Of a DNA stretch of 64,000 bases, positions 37,332 through 46,124 are shown piece by piece. Source of the stretch: Hirschia litorea (GTDB taxonomy: Bacteria > Pseudomonadota > Alphaproteobacteria > Caulobacterales > Hyphomonadaceae); contig NZ_JBHTBR010000005.1 in the NCBI RefSeq assembly GCF_042665075.1, positions 620,001-684,000 on the forward strand. Direction: 5' to 3'. The stretch's first letter is position 1; every line of letters starts with the position of its first letter. A program made the position numbers and the translations under genes. The notes under the pieces are model-generated. The model searched no databases, was not told the DNA's origin, and saw only the letters and a program-made list of their open reading frames with translations.

Positions 37332-40010
37332 ATGAGCGACACTAAAGACGCGCAGAACAATAACAACTCCAATGCTAACGGCACTCCGACCGGTCGCAAA
37401 CCCCTGACTGTGTCTGGTGGTGCGACTGGTGGCACGGTAAAGCAGAGCTTTTCTCACGGACGATCCAAACAAGTTGTGGTCGAAACCAAGAAGAAAAAGC
37501 GTGTAGTTGTACCCAATAATAATTCCCGTCCGGGTGGCGCACCTTCTAAAGGCGGAAAACCAATGTCTGCAGCAGCTGCTGCAGCCCGTAAGCTTGGATT
37601 ATCAGAAGAAGAGCTAAGAGCGCGTCAAGCCGCTCTTTCAAAGCGTAAAGCTGATGAAGAAAAGCGCAAAGCCGAACGCGAGACGATGGAAGCTGCGCAA
37701 AAACTGCGTAACGAAAAAGCCAAATCTCTCGATGCTGAAGCTAAAGAGCGTGAAGAAGCTGATGAACGCCGCAGAGCTGAAGAAGCTGCGCGTAAACAAG
37801 CTGAGATTGATGCACGTGAAGCTGCTGAAAAAGCAGCGCTTGAAGCAGCTGAACGTAAAAAATCTGGTGGTAATGACAGCGCGAAAGCTGAGACACCTCA
37901 GCAAAAACGCGAAAAACGCATCACTAAACCAGACAAGCCAAGCTCTAAACCAGCAGAAATCAAAGGAGAAGGCCCCCCGCCTGACCCAGATACTCTGTCA
38001 GAATTGGGTGGGCGCATTAAAAAGGCGCGTCCAGCTGGTGAAGAACAAGGTGATGATCGCAACAAACCTGCACCGTCACGCCGCAGTCAACCTAAACGCC
38101 GTCAAGGTAAATTGACAATCACAACTGCTCTTGGAGCAGATGAAGATCGTCAACGTTCACTTGCTTCATACAACCGTGCGAAGCAAAAAGAACGCGAACG
38201 CCGCATGAAAATGGGCAAGCAAGAGACTGAAAAACAGTCTCGCGAAGTGACTGTGCCTGAAACAATTACAGTTCAAGAACTTGCAAATCGTATGAAAGAA
38301 CGCGTCGCAGACGTTGTGAAATTCATGATGCAGCAAGGTGAAATGATCCGCGGTATTGATACTTTAGACGTCGATACAGCAGAATTGATTGTGGAAGAGT
38401 TTGGTCACACAATTAAACGTGTATCTGAATCAGACGTTGAGCTAGGTCTTGAAGGCCCAGCTGATGCTGATGAAGACATGAAAGAACGTCCACCTGTCGT
38501 GACGATTATGGGTCACGTTGACCATGGTAAAACATCACTACTCGATGCTCTACGTCAAACAGACGTTGTCGGTGGCGAAGCTGGTGGAATTACACAGCAC
38601 ATTGGTGCTTATCAGGTAAAAGTGAAATCAGGCGAAAAGATTACTTTCCTTGATACACCTGGTCACGCGGCATTCTCTGCTATGCGTGCACGTGGTGCAA
38701 ACATCACTGATATCGTGATTGTTGTTGTTGCTGTTGATGATGGTGTGATGCCACAAACAATTGAAGCGATTAAGCACGCAAAAGCTGCTGATGTTCCAAT
38801 TATTATCGCTGTCAACAAAATGGATAAACCAGACGCTGACCCAACAAAGGTTCTAACTGAACTTCTTCAATATGATGTTCAAGTTGAATCAATGGGTGGT
38901 GACGTTCAGGCTATCCACGTATCAGCATTGAAAAAAACAGGTCTCACAGAACTCACCGAAGCTATTTCCATGCTTGCTGAGATCCTTGAGTTGAAAGCCA
39001 ATCCTGATCGCGAAGCTGATGGTACAGTCATCGAATCTAAATTGGACAAAGGCCGTGGTCCAGTTGCCACTGTTCTTGTTCAACGCGGAACCCTAAAACG
39101 CGGTGACATTGTTGTTGCCGGTGGTCAGTGGGGTAAAGTCCGTGCTCTCGTAAACGAACGCAATCAACAAATGGATAAAGCAGGCCCTACACGTCCAGCC
39201 GAAATCCTTGGACTTGATGGCCCGCCATCACCTGGTGACCAGTTTGTCGTTGTTGAAAACGAAGCTCGCGCGAGAGAAATCACAGCATACCGTCAGCGTA
39301 TGATTAAGAACAAAGCTGCATCGGCACCAAGCGCACGTGCATCTCTTGAGCACATGTTGGCACGCCTAAAAGATGGTGTTGTCACTGAACAAGCAAAAGA
39401 AGCTCAATTGGTTGTGAAGGGTGATGTTCAAGGTTCAATCGAGGCGATTACGCACTCACTTGAAACGCTTTCAACCGAAGAAGTTCGCGCACGTGTCATT
39501 TATGGTGCTGTGGGTGGAATTTCTGAAAGTGACATTCTTCTTGCTAAAGCTTCAGAAGCGCCAATCATTGCCTTTAACGTACGTGCGAATAAACAAGCAC
39601 TTGCATTGGCAGAAAAAGAAGGCGTGGAAATTCGCTATTACTCAGTGATCTATCAATTGATCGATGATGTAAAAGCAACGCTTTCTGGCATGTTGGCACC
39701 TGAACGTCGTGAGACATTCCTTGGATACGCTAAAGTGCTTCAAGTCTTCGACATTTCCAAACTTGGAAAAGTGGCTGGGTGTCTTATCACAGAAGGTATT
39801 GTTAAACGTGGGTGTGGTGTGCGTTTGCTACGCGATAACATCGTAATCCACGAAGGTGAACTATCCACATTGAAACGCTTTAAGGACGAAGTTCCAGAAG
39901 TTAAGTCCGGTATGGAATGTGGTATGGGCTTCATCGGATATCAGGACATCAAGAAAGATGACCAGATTGAATGTTTCAAAGTTGAGCTTATCGAACGCTC
40001 ACTCGCATAA
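37332..40010 (+). CDS. infB: Translation initiation factor IF-2
   Basis: GTPase that brings initiator tRNA to the 30S subunit. A 300-residue N-terminal region, rich in Lys/Glu/Ala/Arg and predicted helical, precedes the IF2_N domain (ETITVQELANRM). The G domain has GHVDHGKT at 394-401, DTPGHAAF and NKMDKPDAD. Domains II-IV follow to FKVELIERSLA. At 892 residues it has the usual alphaproteobacterial length. It ends at a strong terminator, which separates it from rbfA. Confidence 0.97.
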   Translation: MSDTKDAQNNNNSNANGTPTGRKPLTVSGGATGGTVKQSFSHGRSKQVVVETKKKKRVVVPNNNSRPGGAPSKGGKPMSAAAAAARKLGLSEEELRARQAALSKRKADEEKRKAERETMEAAQKLRNEKAKSLDAEAKEREEADERRRAEEAARKQAEIDAREAAEKAALEAAERKKSGGNDSAKAETPQQKREKRITKPDKPSSKPAEIKGEGPPPDPDTLSELGGRIKKARPAGEEQGDDRNKPAPSRRSQPKRRQGKLTITTALGADEDRQRSLASYNRAKQKERERRMKMGKQETEKQSREVTVPETITVQELANRMKERVADVVKFMMQQGEMIRGIDTLDVDTAELIVEEFGHTIKRVSESDVELGLEGPADADEDMKERPPVVTIMGHVDHGKTSLLDALRQTDVVGGEAGGITQHIGAYQVKVKSGEKITFLDTPGHAAFSAMRARGANITDIVIVVVAVDDGVMPQTIEAIKHAKAADVPIIIAVNKMDKPDADPTKVLTELLQYDVQVESMGGDVQAIHVSALKKTGLTELTEAISMLAEILELKANPDREADGTVIESKLDKGRGPVATVLVQRGTLKRGDIVVAGGQWGKVRALVNERNQQMDKAGPTRPAEILGLDGPPSPGDQFVVVENEARAREITAYRQRMIKNKAASAPSARASLEHMLARLKDGVVTEQAKEAQLVVKGDVQGSIEAITHSLETLSTEEVRARVIYGAVGGISESDILLAKASEAPIIAFNVRANKQALALAEKEGVEIRYYSVIYQLIDDVKATLSGMLAPERRETFLGYAKVLQVFDISKLGKVAGCLITEGIVKRGCGVRLLRDNIVIHEGELSTLKRFKDEVPEVKSGMECGMGFIGYQDIKKDDQIECFKVELIERSLA

Positions 40011-40035
40011 TCTGGAATGCACTGATTAAATTTTT

Positions 40036-40071
40036 AAAGGCCGATATTCTCCACGAGTATCGGCCTTTTTT
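40036..40071 (+). terminator. Rho-independent terminator after infB
   Basis: AAGGCCGATA (40037-40046) pairs with TATCGGCCTT (40058-40067), followed by T residues to 40071. It closes the rimP-nusA-ylxR-infB unit. Confidence 0.92.
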
Positions 40072-40172
40072 GCATATCATCAAAGCAGTTCACCATATTC
40101 TGAAAAACAACAACGAAATATTCAGGGGATGGCATTAGCTATAGTGCTCCTAATACTAAAAGCGAGCTTCAC

Positions 40173-40763
40173 ATGATCGAGACGCCCTACCGCCCTGAAG
40201 AAGCTACAGGCGATGAACTTTCCTACCGTGACAGTGTCACGAAGGCTGGGCACATAACGCCGCGGCAATTGAAAAGATTTATCAAAGCACGCCGTAATGG
40301 TGGTTTTGGCCCAACGACATTATATTATGCCGGCGTTGTTGCTCCCGTTATCTCAGCAGCAACCCTGCAATTATTTGAAACCTTCTTTTCCGAATATAAC
40401 ATCTCTCCTCTTTGGGCCGATCTGTTATCAATGATATTCGCAGCGAGTGCTGGTTTGTCATGGTTTCTTATTTTCACACGGTTAGCAGAGCGCCAAAAAG
40501 ATGGACGTGATGATGAAACGACCCAATCATTTGATTTCAATATCGATAGAAAACGCATCCTCATAAAACGAAAACACATCACGACGCAGTTAGATTGGGC
40601 CGCGATAGTGGACATTCGGACAACAAAGCACTACATCGCCTTTATAGTAGAAGGCGCAAACGACTTTTTCATACCTGTTGATTGGTTTGATAACCAAAAG
40701 CAGATGATGGAAGCGGCCCGTAAAGTGGCCGCCTTGAGACCGCCCCCTCTCAAAGTCAGATAA
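40173..40763 (+). CDS. YcxB-like membrane protein
   Basis: 196-residue protein with two membrane helices (about 50-68 and 80-102) and a C-terminal cytoplasmic domain containing DRKRILIKRKHITTQLDW, AIVDIRTTKHYIAFIVE and FFIPVDWF, the layout of the YcxB-like family of unknown function. It starts about 160 bp after the infB terminator and 32 bp before rbfA, so it is likely cotranscribed with rbfA although unrelated to ribosome assembly in any known way. Confidence 0.75.
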   Translation: MIETPYRPEEATGDELSYRDSVTKAGHITPRQLKRFIKARRNGGFGPTTLYYAGVVAPVISAATLQLFETFFSEYNISPLWADLLSMIFAASAGLSWFLIFTRLAERQKDGRDDETTQSFDFNIDRKRILIKRKHITTQLDWAAIVDIRTTKHYIAFIVEGANDFFIPVDWFDNQKQMMEAARKVAALRPPPLKVR

Positions 40764-40795
40764 AGAACACACACGTTTGTAGGAAAGGTCCTTAA

Positions 40796-41227
40796 ATGTC
40801 TAAACGTAAATTCAATGCCTCTAAAGGACCCTCTCAACGCCAATTACGCGCTGGAGAGCTCATTCGTCACGCACTGGTAGACATTCTCGCACGTGAAGAG
40901 TTTGCAGATCCTGACTTGTCCGGTGTGTCCGTGACCGTCTCCGAGATACGTGTATCGCCTGACCTTAAACACGCTTCTTGTTTTGTTGCGCCTCTAGGCG
41001 GCGATAAAATTACACAAGAAAAGGTCGTCTACGGATTAAATCGTGCTAGTAGTTTTCTTAGAGGTCATCTTGGAAAAGAGATCGAAATGAAATTTACGCC
41101 GCAATTACGCTTTTTGCCTGATGAATCCTATGAGGAAGCCGGCAGAATCGGAGAGCTATTGGCGTCACCTGAGGTCGCGCGTGACCTCGTTAGAAAAGAC
41201 GATGATGAAACAGAAAACAATATGTAG
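40796..41227 (+). CDS. rbfA: Ribosome-binding factor A
   Basis: Cold-adaptation and 30S maturation factor. Basic N-terminus, then the KH-like core with VSVTVSEIRVSPDLKHASCFV and LRFLPDESYEEAGRI, which are family hallmarks. Length 143 with a short charged tail. The ATG follows AGGAAAGG. The end of the gene overlaps a small lipoprotein ORF in another frame. Confidence 0.95.
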   Translation: MSKRKFNASKGPSQRQLRAGELIRHALVDILAREEFADPDLSGVSVTVSEIRVSPDLKHASCFVAPLGGDKITQEKVVYGLNRASSFLRGHLGKEIEMKFTPQLRFLPDESYEEAGRIGELLASPEVARDLVRKDDDETENNM

Positions 41228-41321
41228 TGCCTTATTCGTGATCTTGCTTGCAACACTTACAGCTTGTGCCACAGCCCCGATAGAACAAAGTATTTTACTT
41301 AGCTATGGGCAAAATAAGTAA
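41205..41321 (+). CDS. Very small lipoprotein (38 aa) between rbfA and truB
   Basis: ORF MKQKTICSALFVILLATLTAC followed by a 17-residue polar mature part, ATAPIEQSILLSYGQNK. The sequence is a textbook lipoprotein signal: two lysines, a hydrophobic core and lipobox LTAC with C21. A second ATG lies directly upstream (41202). It overlaps the last 23 bp of rbfA in a different frame, so translation could be coupled. LptM/entericidin-type small lipoproteins have similar size, but I cannot assign it to either. Confidence 0.6.
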   Translation: MKQKTICSALFVILLATLTACATAPIEQSILLSYGQNK

Positions 41322-41460
41322 AAACCTTCATTAGAAGATTAGAAAGTTCCACCCGGCCCGCTAAGGCAGGCGTTTTGTGGACTCTCAAAACCTAACTCTA
41401 CCCCACTTAAATCCCCCACTCTGGCGTCCAAGCCGTCAGTCTGGCATTGGAGACTTCCCT

Positions 41461-42423
41461 ATGGGACGCAAAAGAAAAAAGGGACAACCAGTCCATGGCT
41501 GGCTGGTTCTTGATAAACCTGAAAATATCACCTCCACCCAAGCTGTCGGTAAAACACGATGGCAGCTCAATGCTCAAAAAGCTGGGCATGGCGGCACACT
41601 AGATCCCCTCGCCTCTGGCATTTTGCCCATCGCGTTTGGCGAAGCGACAAAAACTGTTCCTTATGTAATGGATGCAGATAAAGACTATCGCTTCACTATT
41701 CGGTTTGGAAGTTCAACAACGACGCAAGACAGAGAGGGTGATGTCATTGCGACCTCTGACCTTCGCCCAACGCCTGAGCAAATTGAAATAGCGCTAGCAA
41801 GCTTTGTGGGAGAGATAGAACAAATTCCTCCCCAGTTCTCAGCAATAAAAGTCAATGGTGAGCGTGCGTATGATTTAGCGAGAGATGGCGAACAAGTGGA
41901 GCTACAGCCTCGAAAAGTTCACCTTCTTGCAGCCAAGCTTGAAAACTGTCCATCTGCTGATCTAGCGGTCATTTCCGTAACGAGTGGAAAAGGCTTTTAC
42001 ATTCGTGCTCTGGCTCGTGATATATGCGAAAAACTCGGTGTTGAGGGGCATGTTGCAGCCCTTAGGCGCACGCGAGTTGGAAGTTTTTCCGAAGAATCAT
42101 CTATAGGACTAGAAAAGTTCGTCGAAATCGGCGATAGAGATGCACTTGAGGCTCAATTAGTCCCGATTGAGACCGCGCTGGACGACATCCCGGCGCTGGC
42201 CATCAATGGGGAAGACGCTTCAAAACTTAGGCAAGGCCGCGAAATCGTTCTTTTGCCACACTTGGTTGAAGCTTTCAAAGAAAAGCGCCGCCCTCGTATT
42301 GTAAACGGGGAAGACGCCTCTCGAATAGCTTTCGCAAAAGAAGGTGAAAAAGCAGTCGCTCTTGGCGAAGTTCGTGCGGGTCGGTTTGTGCCGGTTCGTG
42401 TATTTAACTTTAATACGGAGTAA
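41461..42423 (+). CDS. truB: tRNA pseudouridine(55) synthase TruB
   Basis: Forms pseudouridine 55 in the T-loop of tRNA. The motif HGWLVLDKP opens the domain, and the catalytic Asp is in GHGGTLDPLASGIL. FYIRALARDICEKLG and a C-terminal PUA-like part follow. The ATG at 41461 is preceded by GGAG at a good distance and gives 320 residues; an in-frame GTG 84 nt upstream would add a non-conserved Pro-rich segment and is rejected. It is followed after 4 bp by rpsO. Confidence 0.95.
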   Translation: MGRKRKKGQPVHGWLVLDKPENITSTQAVGKTRWQLNAQKAGHGGTLDPLASGILPIAFGEATKTVPYVMDADKDYRFTIRFGSSTTTQDREGDVIATSDLRPTPEQIEIALASFVGEIEQIPPQFSAIKVNGERAYDLARDGEQVELQPRKVHLLAAKLENCPSADLAVISVTSGKGFYIRALARDICEKLGVEGHVAALRRTRVGSFSEESSIGLEKFVEIGDRDALEAQLVPIETALDDIPALAINGEDASKLRQGREIVLLPHLVEAFKEKRRPRIVNGEDASRIAFAKEGEKAVALGEVRAGRFVPVRVFNFNTE

Positions 42424-42427
42424 CACG

Positions 42428-42697
42428 ATGTCGATTACTGTTGAGCGTAAAGCTGAGCTAATCAAAAAATTCGCCACTAAAGAAGGCGACACAGGTTCAC
42501 CAGAAGTACAAGTTGCGATCCTTACAGACCGCATCACAACTTTGACTGAGCACTTTAAAACTCACAAAAAAGACAACCACTCACGTCGCGGCCTCCTGAA
42601 AATGGTGTCCCAGCGTCGTAAGTTGCTAGACTATGTAAAGTCTAAAGACGAGAACCGCTACAAGGTTCTTATTGAAGAATTGGGTCTACGCCGCTAG
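42428..42697 (+). CDS. rpsO: 30S ribosomal protein S15
   Basis: 89-residue primary 16S rRNA-binding protein. The typical blocks are GDTGSPEVQVAILTDRI, HFKTHKKDNHSRRGLL and the C-terminal LLDYVKSKDENRYK. The ATG at 42428 follows GGAG that lies over the truB stop, so the two are coupled. It precedes pnp, the usual rpsO-pnp pair. Confidence 0.98.
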   Translation: MSITVERKAELIKKFATKEGDTGSPEVQVAILTDRITTLTEHFKTHKKDNHSRRGLLKMVSQRRKLLDYVKSKDENRYKVLIEELGLRR

Positions 42698-42713
42698 GCC
42701 AAGATCTATTCAC

Positions 42714-42740
42714 CCGCCGGTCCACGGGACCGGCGGTTTT
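42714..42740 (+). terminator. Stem-loop between rpsO and pnp
   Basis: Perfect 10-bp arms CCGCCGGTCC and GGACCGGCGG with a 3-nt loop, then TTTT. It can serve as rpsO terminator. In E. coli a hairpin in the pnp leader is an RNase III site for autoregulation; a similar use here is inference. Confidence 0.75.
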
Positions 42741-42764
42741 CGTATGTAGGAAAGAAAAATATAT

Positions 42765-44894
42765 ATGTTTGACATTCAAAAAGTTACTATCGACTGGGCA
42801 GGACGCCCGCTGACACTGGAAACAGGTCGCATTGCGCGCCAAGCCGATGGTGCTGTTCTCGCCACTTACGGTGAGACGTCAGTGCTCGCAACAGTGGTTG
42901 CGGCTAAGAAAGCAAATCCAGACTTGGATTTCTTCCCGCTGACTGTGAATTACCAAGAAAAATACTACGCTGCTGGACGTATTCCAGGTGGCTTTTTCAA
43001 ACGTGAAGCTCGCCCGACTGAAAAAGAGACGCTGACATCACGCTTGATCGACCGTCCAATTCGCCCGCTTTTCGTACCGGGTTTCAAAAACGAAACACAA
43101 GTTGTTTTGACTGTATTGTCATATGACATGGAAAACGACCCAGATGTTGTTGCTATGGTTGCAGCGTCTGCTGCGTTGACAGTATCTGGTGTACCTTTCA
43201 TGGGCCCAATCGGTGCTGCGCGTGTTGGTTACAAAGATGGTGAATACATCATCAACCCAACACTCGACCAAATGCCTGATACAGCACTAGACCTCGTTGT
43301 TGCTGGTACGCAAGATGCGGTGATGATGGTTGAATCAGAAGCTAAAGAGCTTTCTGAAGAAGTTATGCTTGGCGCTGTAATGGCCGGTCACGAGAGCTTC
43401 CAACCTGTTATTTCTGCAATCATTGATCTTGCAGAGCGTGCAGCTAAAGAGCCTTGGGACTTCCAACCAGAAGACAAATCAGCTGAACTTGCTAAACTTG
43501 AAGCACTTGTCGGCGCTGACATTTCAGCGGCGTACAAAATCAAGGAAAAAGCAGAGCGTTATGCTGCTGTAGGTGAAGCACGCGATAAAGCTGCTGCACA
43601 ATTGGTTGTTTCTGATGAAAATCCAGAAGGCTGGAGCGAAGCTTTCTTCAAAGGTATTTTCAAATCTCTTGAAGCTAAAGTTGTTCGTGGCGACATCATC
43701 AAAACAGGTGTTCGTATTGATGGTCGTGCTTTGGATCAGGTTCGCCCGATCATTGGTGAAGTGTCTATCCTTCCGCGTACACACGGTTCTGCCCTCTTCA
43801 CACGTGGTGAAACACAAGCAATCTGTGTGGCAACACTTGGTACAGGTGAAGACGAGCAATTCATTGATGGTCTAGAAGGCACATCAAAAGAAAACTTCAT
43901 GCTACACTATAACTTCCCTCCATACTCTGTGGGTGAAGTTGGCCGTATGGGCGGCGCTGGTCGTCGTGAAATCGGTCACGGTAAACTCGCATGGCGTGCA
44001 TTGAAGGCTGTTCTTCCAACAAAAGAAGACTTCCCATACACATTGCGTTTGGTATCGGAAATCACTGAATCAAACGGTTCATCTTCAATGGCGACTGTTT
44101 GTGGTTGTTCATTGGCTATGATGGATGCTGGTGTGCCGCTTGCGCGTCCAGTGTCTGGTATCGCAATGGGTCTTATCAAGGATGAAGACGGCGTTGCTGT
44201 TCTTTCTGATATCCTTGGTGATGAAGACCACCTTGGTGACATGGACTTTAAAGTTGCTGGTACAACTGAAGGTCTGACATCTCTACAGATGGACATCAAA
44301 ATCGCTGGTATCACAAAAGACATCATGAAAACTGCTCTTGAGCAGGCTAAAGGCGGACGCGCTCACATTCTTGCTGAGATGAACAAAGCCCTTGATGGAT
44401 CACGTGATGATGTATCTGGTAACGCACCGCGCATCGTGACTATGCAAATTCCAACTGACAAAATCCGTGATGTTATCGGAACAGGTGGTAAAGTTATCCG
44501 TCAGATCGTTGAAGAAACAGGCGCGAAAGTGTCCGTGGAAGACGATGGTACTGTGAAAATCTCTGCTGTAGACAAAGAGTCAATCGACGCTGCCTATAAA
44601 TGGATTCACGGCCTAACTGCTGAGCCTGAAGTTGGCGAAATCTACGAAGGTAAAGTTGTTAAAGTCATGGACTTTGGTGCTTTCGTAAACTTCTTCGGCG
44701 CAAAAGATGGCTTGGTTCACATCTCTCAGCTTGCTGAAGAGCGCGTGAAACAGACTTCTGATGTTGTTAAAGAAGGCCAAACTGTTTGGGTTAAACTTCT
44801 TGGCTTTGACGACCGCGGTAAAGTGCGTCTTTCCATGAAAGTGGTTGACCAAGAAACAGGAAAAGAAATCGTTGCCGAAAGCGACGAAGGCTAA
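42765..44894 (+). CDS. pnp: Polyribonucleotide nucleotidyltransferase (PNPase)
   Basis: 3'-5' phosphorolytic exoribonuclease of the RNA degradosome. Two RNase PH cores are separated by the helical linker. GRIPGGFFKREARP and FPPYSVGEVGRMGGAGRREIGHG mark the first and second cores. A KH domain (KIRDVIGTGGKVIRQIVEETG) and an S1 domain (GKVVKVMDFGAFVNFF) form the C-terminus. Length 709 is standard. It ends at a strong terminator. Confidence 0.98.
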   Translation: MFDIQKVTIDWAGRPLTLETGRIARQADGAVLATYGETSVLATVVAAKKANPDLDFFPLTVNYQEKYYAAGRIPGGFFKREARPTEKETLTSRLIDRPIRPLFVPGFKNETQVVLTVLSYDMENDPDVVAMVAASAALTVSGVPFMGPIGAARVGYKDGEYIINPTLDQMPDTALDLVVAGTQDAVMMVESEAKELSEEVMLGAVMAGHESFQPVISAIIDLAERAAKEPWDFQPEDKSAELAKLEALVGADISAAYKIKEKAERYAAVGEARDKAAAQLVVSDENPEGWSEAFFKGIFKSLEAKVVRGDIIKTGVRIDGRALDQVRPIIGEVSILPRTHGSALFTRGETQAICVATLGTGEDEQFIDGLEGTSKENFMLHYNFPPYSVGEVGRMGGAGRREIGHGKLAWRALKAVLPTKEDFPYTLRLVSEITESNGSSSMATVCGCSLAMMDAGVPLARPVSGIAMGLIKDEDGVAVLSDILGDEDHLGDMDFKVAGTTEGLTSLQMDIKIAGITKDIMKTALEQAKGGRAHILAEMNKALDGSRDDVSGNAPRIVTMQIPTDKIRDVIGTGGKVIRQIVEETGAKVSVEDDGTVKISAVDKESIDAAYKWIHGLTAEPEVGEIYEGKVVKVMDFGAFVNFFGAKDGLVHISQLAEERVKQTSDVVKEGQTVWVKLLGFDDRGKVRLSMKVVDQETGKEIVAESDEG

Positions 44895-44920
44895 GCCTTC
44901 TTTCTAATTTGAATATTAAG

Positions 44921-44955
44921 AACGGCCGTATCAGAAATGATACGGCCGTTTTTTT
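44921..44955 (+). terminator. Rho-independent terminator after pnp
   Basis: A 12-bp perfect stem (AACGGCCGTATC with GATACGGCCGTT) with a 6-nt loop and a run of seven T residues. The arms also form a partial minus-strand stem, but the T-run is on the plus strand. Confidence 0.95.
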
Positions 44956-44964
44956 GGGGGGAAA

Positions 44965-45699
44965 CTAAAAAGGAATTTCTTCATTTACGTCTGGTGATTT
45001 ATCATCAGGCTTCGGTAAAGCTTTTTTCCTTTTAGTCTCTAGTAGTTTATCGTCCCGTTTGGAGCCTTTGATAAAAATATCTCCAAGTTGGGAAATTTTT
45101 TTGATTAGAGGTTCGCAATCTCGAGCATACTCATTAACACCTTGAGAAATTTCATATATGCGTGAAAATACAGCATCTATTGTGGTTCTAGATTTATCTA
45201 CCTCTAGCTGTAATGAGGCGATCTTCTTAAAAAGGATATCTTTTTTATTCTCATCTGATATTTCTTGATTAATTATCTTTCTGATCTGATCGAGATGTTT
45301 TCCAATTTCATCTTTATATGAACCCTCAATCAAAATTGGAGTACCAGCAGAACCATTGCAATATCTGCTGCTACGAAGTTTGTACCGAGTAACAATATAA
45401 TTTACTGAATTAGAAAAAGCTGAATACTCAACCCCAAAATCAACTTTTGGAAGGCCTGAAATATCTTTAATTTCACCTCCATCCAAATCATACTCATCAA
45501 GAAAAGCTAGGATAGATGAAACATATAATCTTCTAGGCTCATATTCACCTGAGTAGCAATCATGCTGTTGATCCCAATTTATTTCTAGATCTTGACGATC
45601 TAAGGGACCTAATTGTTTTTTAAGACGCCGCACATACTCAACGAACGCTTCTTCTTTTCCAACTGGCAGATCAGCAAAGTCTATATCGTCGATGATCAA
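44965..45699 (-). CDS. Orphan hypothetical protein ending in an SSB-tip-like EEIPF
   Basis: About 245 residues, not recognised. The N-terminal half is acidic (DIDFADLPVGKEE). The second half is predicted helical or coiled (IRKIINQEISDENKKDIL, LQLEVDKSRTTIDAVFSRI). The C-terminus is basic, then Pro/Asp-rich and ends VNEEIPF, close to the DDDIPF tip of SSB. Composition is clearly more AT-rich (ATA, AGA, TTA codons) than its neighbours, suggesting transfer. No in-frame ATG starts it: a TTG at 45699 follows AAGG; another TTG at 45726 has no site. An ATG in another frame at 45718 could be joined by a one-base change in AAAAAGG, so a start-proximal frameshift is possible. It converges on pnp's terminator. 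Confidence 0.6.
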   Translation of the reverse strand: MIIDDIDFADLPVGKEEAFVEYVRRLKKQLGPLDRQDLEINWDQQHDCYSGEYEPRRLYVSSILAFLDEYDLDGGEIKDISGLPKVDFGVEYSAFSNSVNYIVTRYKLRSSRYCNGSAGTPILIEGSYKDEIGKHLDQIRKIINQEISDENKKDILFKKIASLQLEVDKSRTTIDAVFSRIYEISQGVNEYARDCEPLIKKISQLGDIFIKGSKRDDKLLETKRKKALPKPDDKSPDVNEEIPF

Positions 45700-45864
45700 T
45701 ATTTCTACCTTTTTCAGACATAGCAATACAACTTTATATATGCATGATTCCCATTACATTCAAACCTCTCTTGCCCCCAGTTGATATACATTCATCCAGA
45801 GCTTAAACTTGTCGACTGAAAAAAGCTTTCCAAAACATCTTCTCTTTCCCAGCAATTAGAACAA

Positions 45865-45898
45865 TGTAGGGTGCATTAAGGCACGAATGCACCACACC
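45865..45898. repeat. REP-like palindromic element
   Basis: GGTGCATT (45870-45877) and AATGCACC (45886-45893) form a perfect 8-bp stem with an 8-nt loop, preceded by GTAG. The GTAGGGTGC...GCACC layout resembles dispersed palindromes of the REP type seen in many bacterial genomes. Only one copy is in this window, so repeat status is inference. Confidence 0.4.
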
Positions 45899-45915
45899 CT
45901 TTGAGGTTTAAACGT

Positions 45916-45937
45916 GGGATAACTCAAAACTTATCCC
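45916..45937. repeat. 7-bp inverted repeat
   Basis: GGGATAA and TTATCCC flank an 8-nt loop, 23 bp downstream of the REP-like palindrome. No T-run follows. Confidence 0.35.
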
Positions 45938-46092
45938 CCTCGCCGCAAATCCCTCCCATACTCACATCATCCAATCTACAGGAGCGGCTCGCGACCGAAC
46001 GTGCTGGGGTTGGAATGATGGGCTCATCAAACCAGATCGCGCTATCGGGGTGCGATCAAGGTGGTGGGGCTGGGGAGATACCAGTTGGAAAA

Positions 46093-46124
46093 CACGTTGT
46101 TTTCTGATCACGTTGTTTTCTGAT
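46093..46124. repeat. 16-bp perfect tandem duplication
   Basis: The unit CACGTTGTTTTCTGAT occurs twice head to tail with no intervening base. It is non-coding and probably arose by slippage. Confidence 0.85.
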
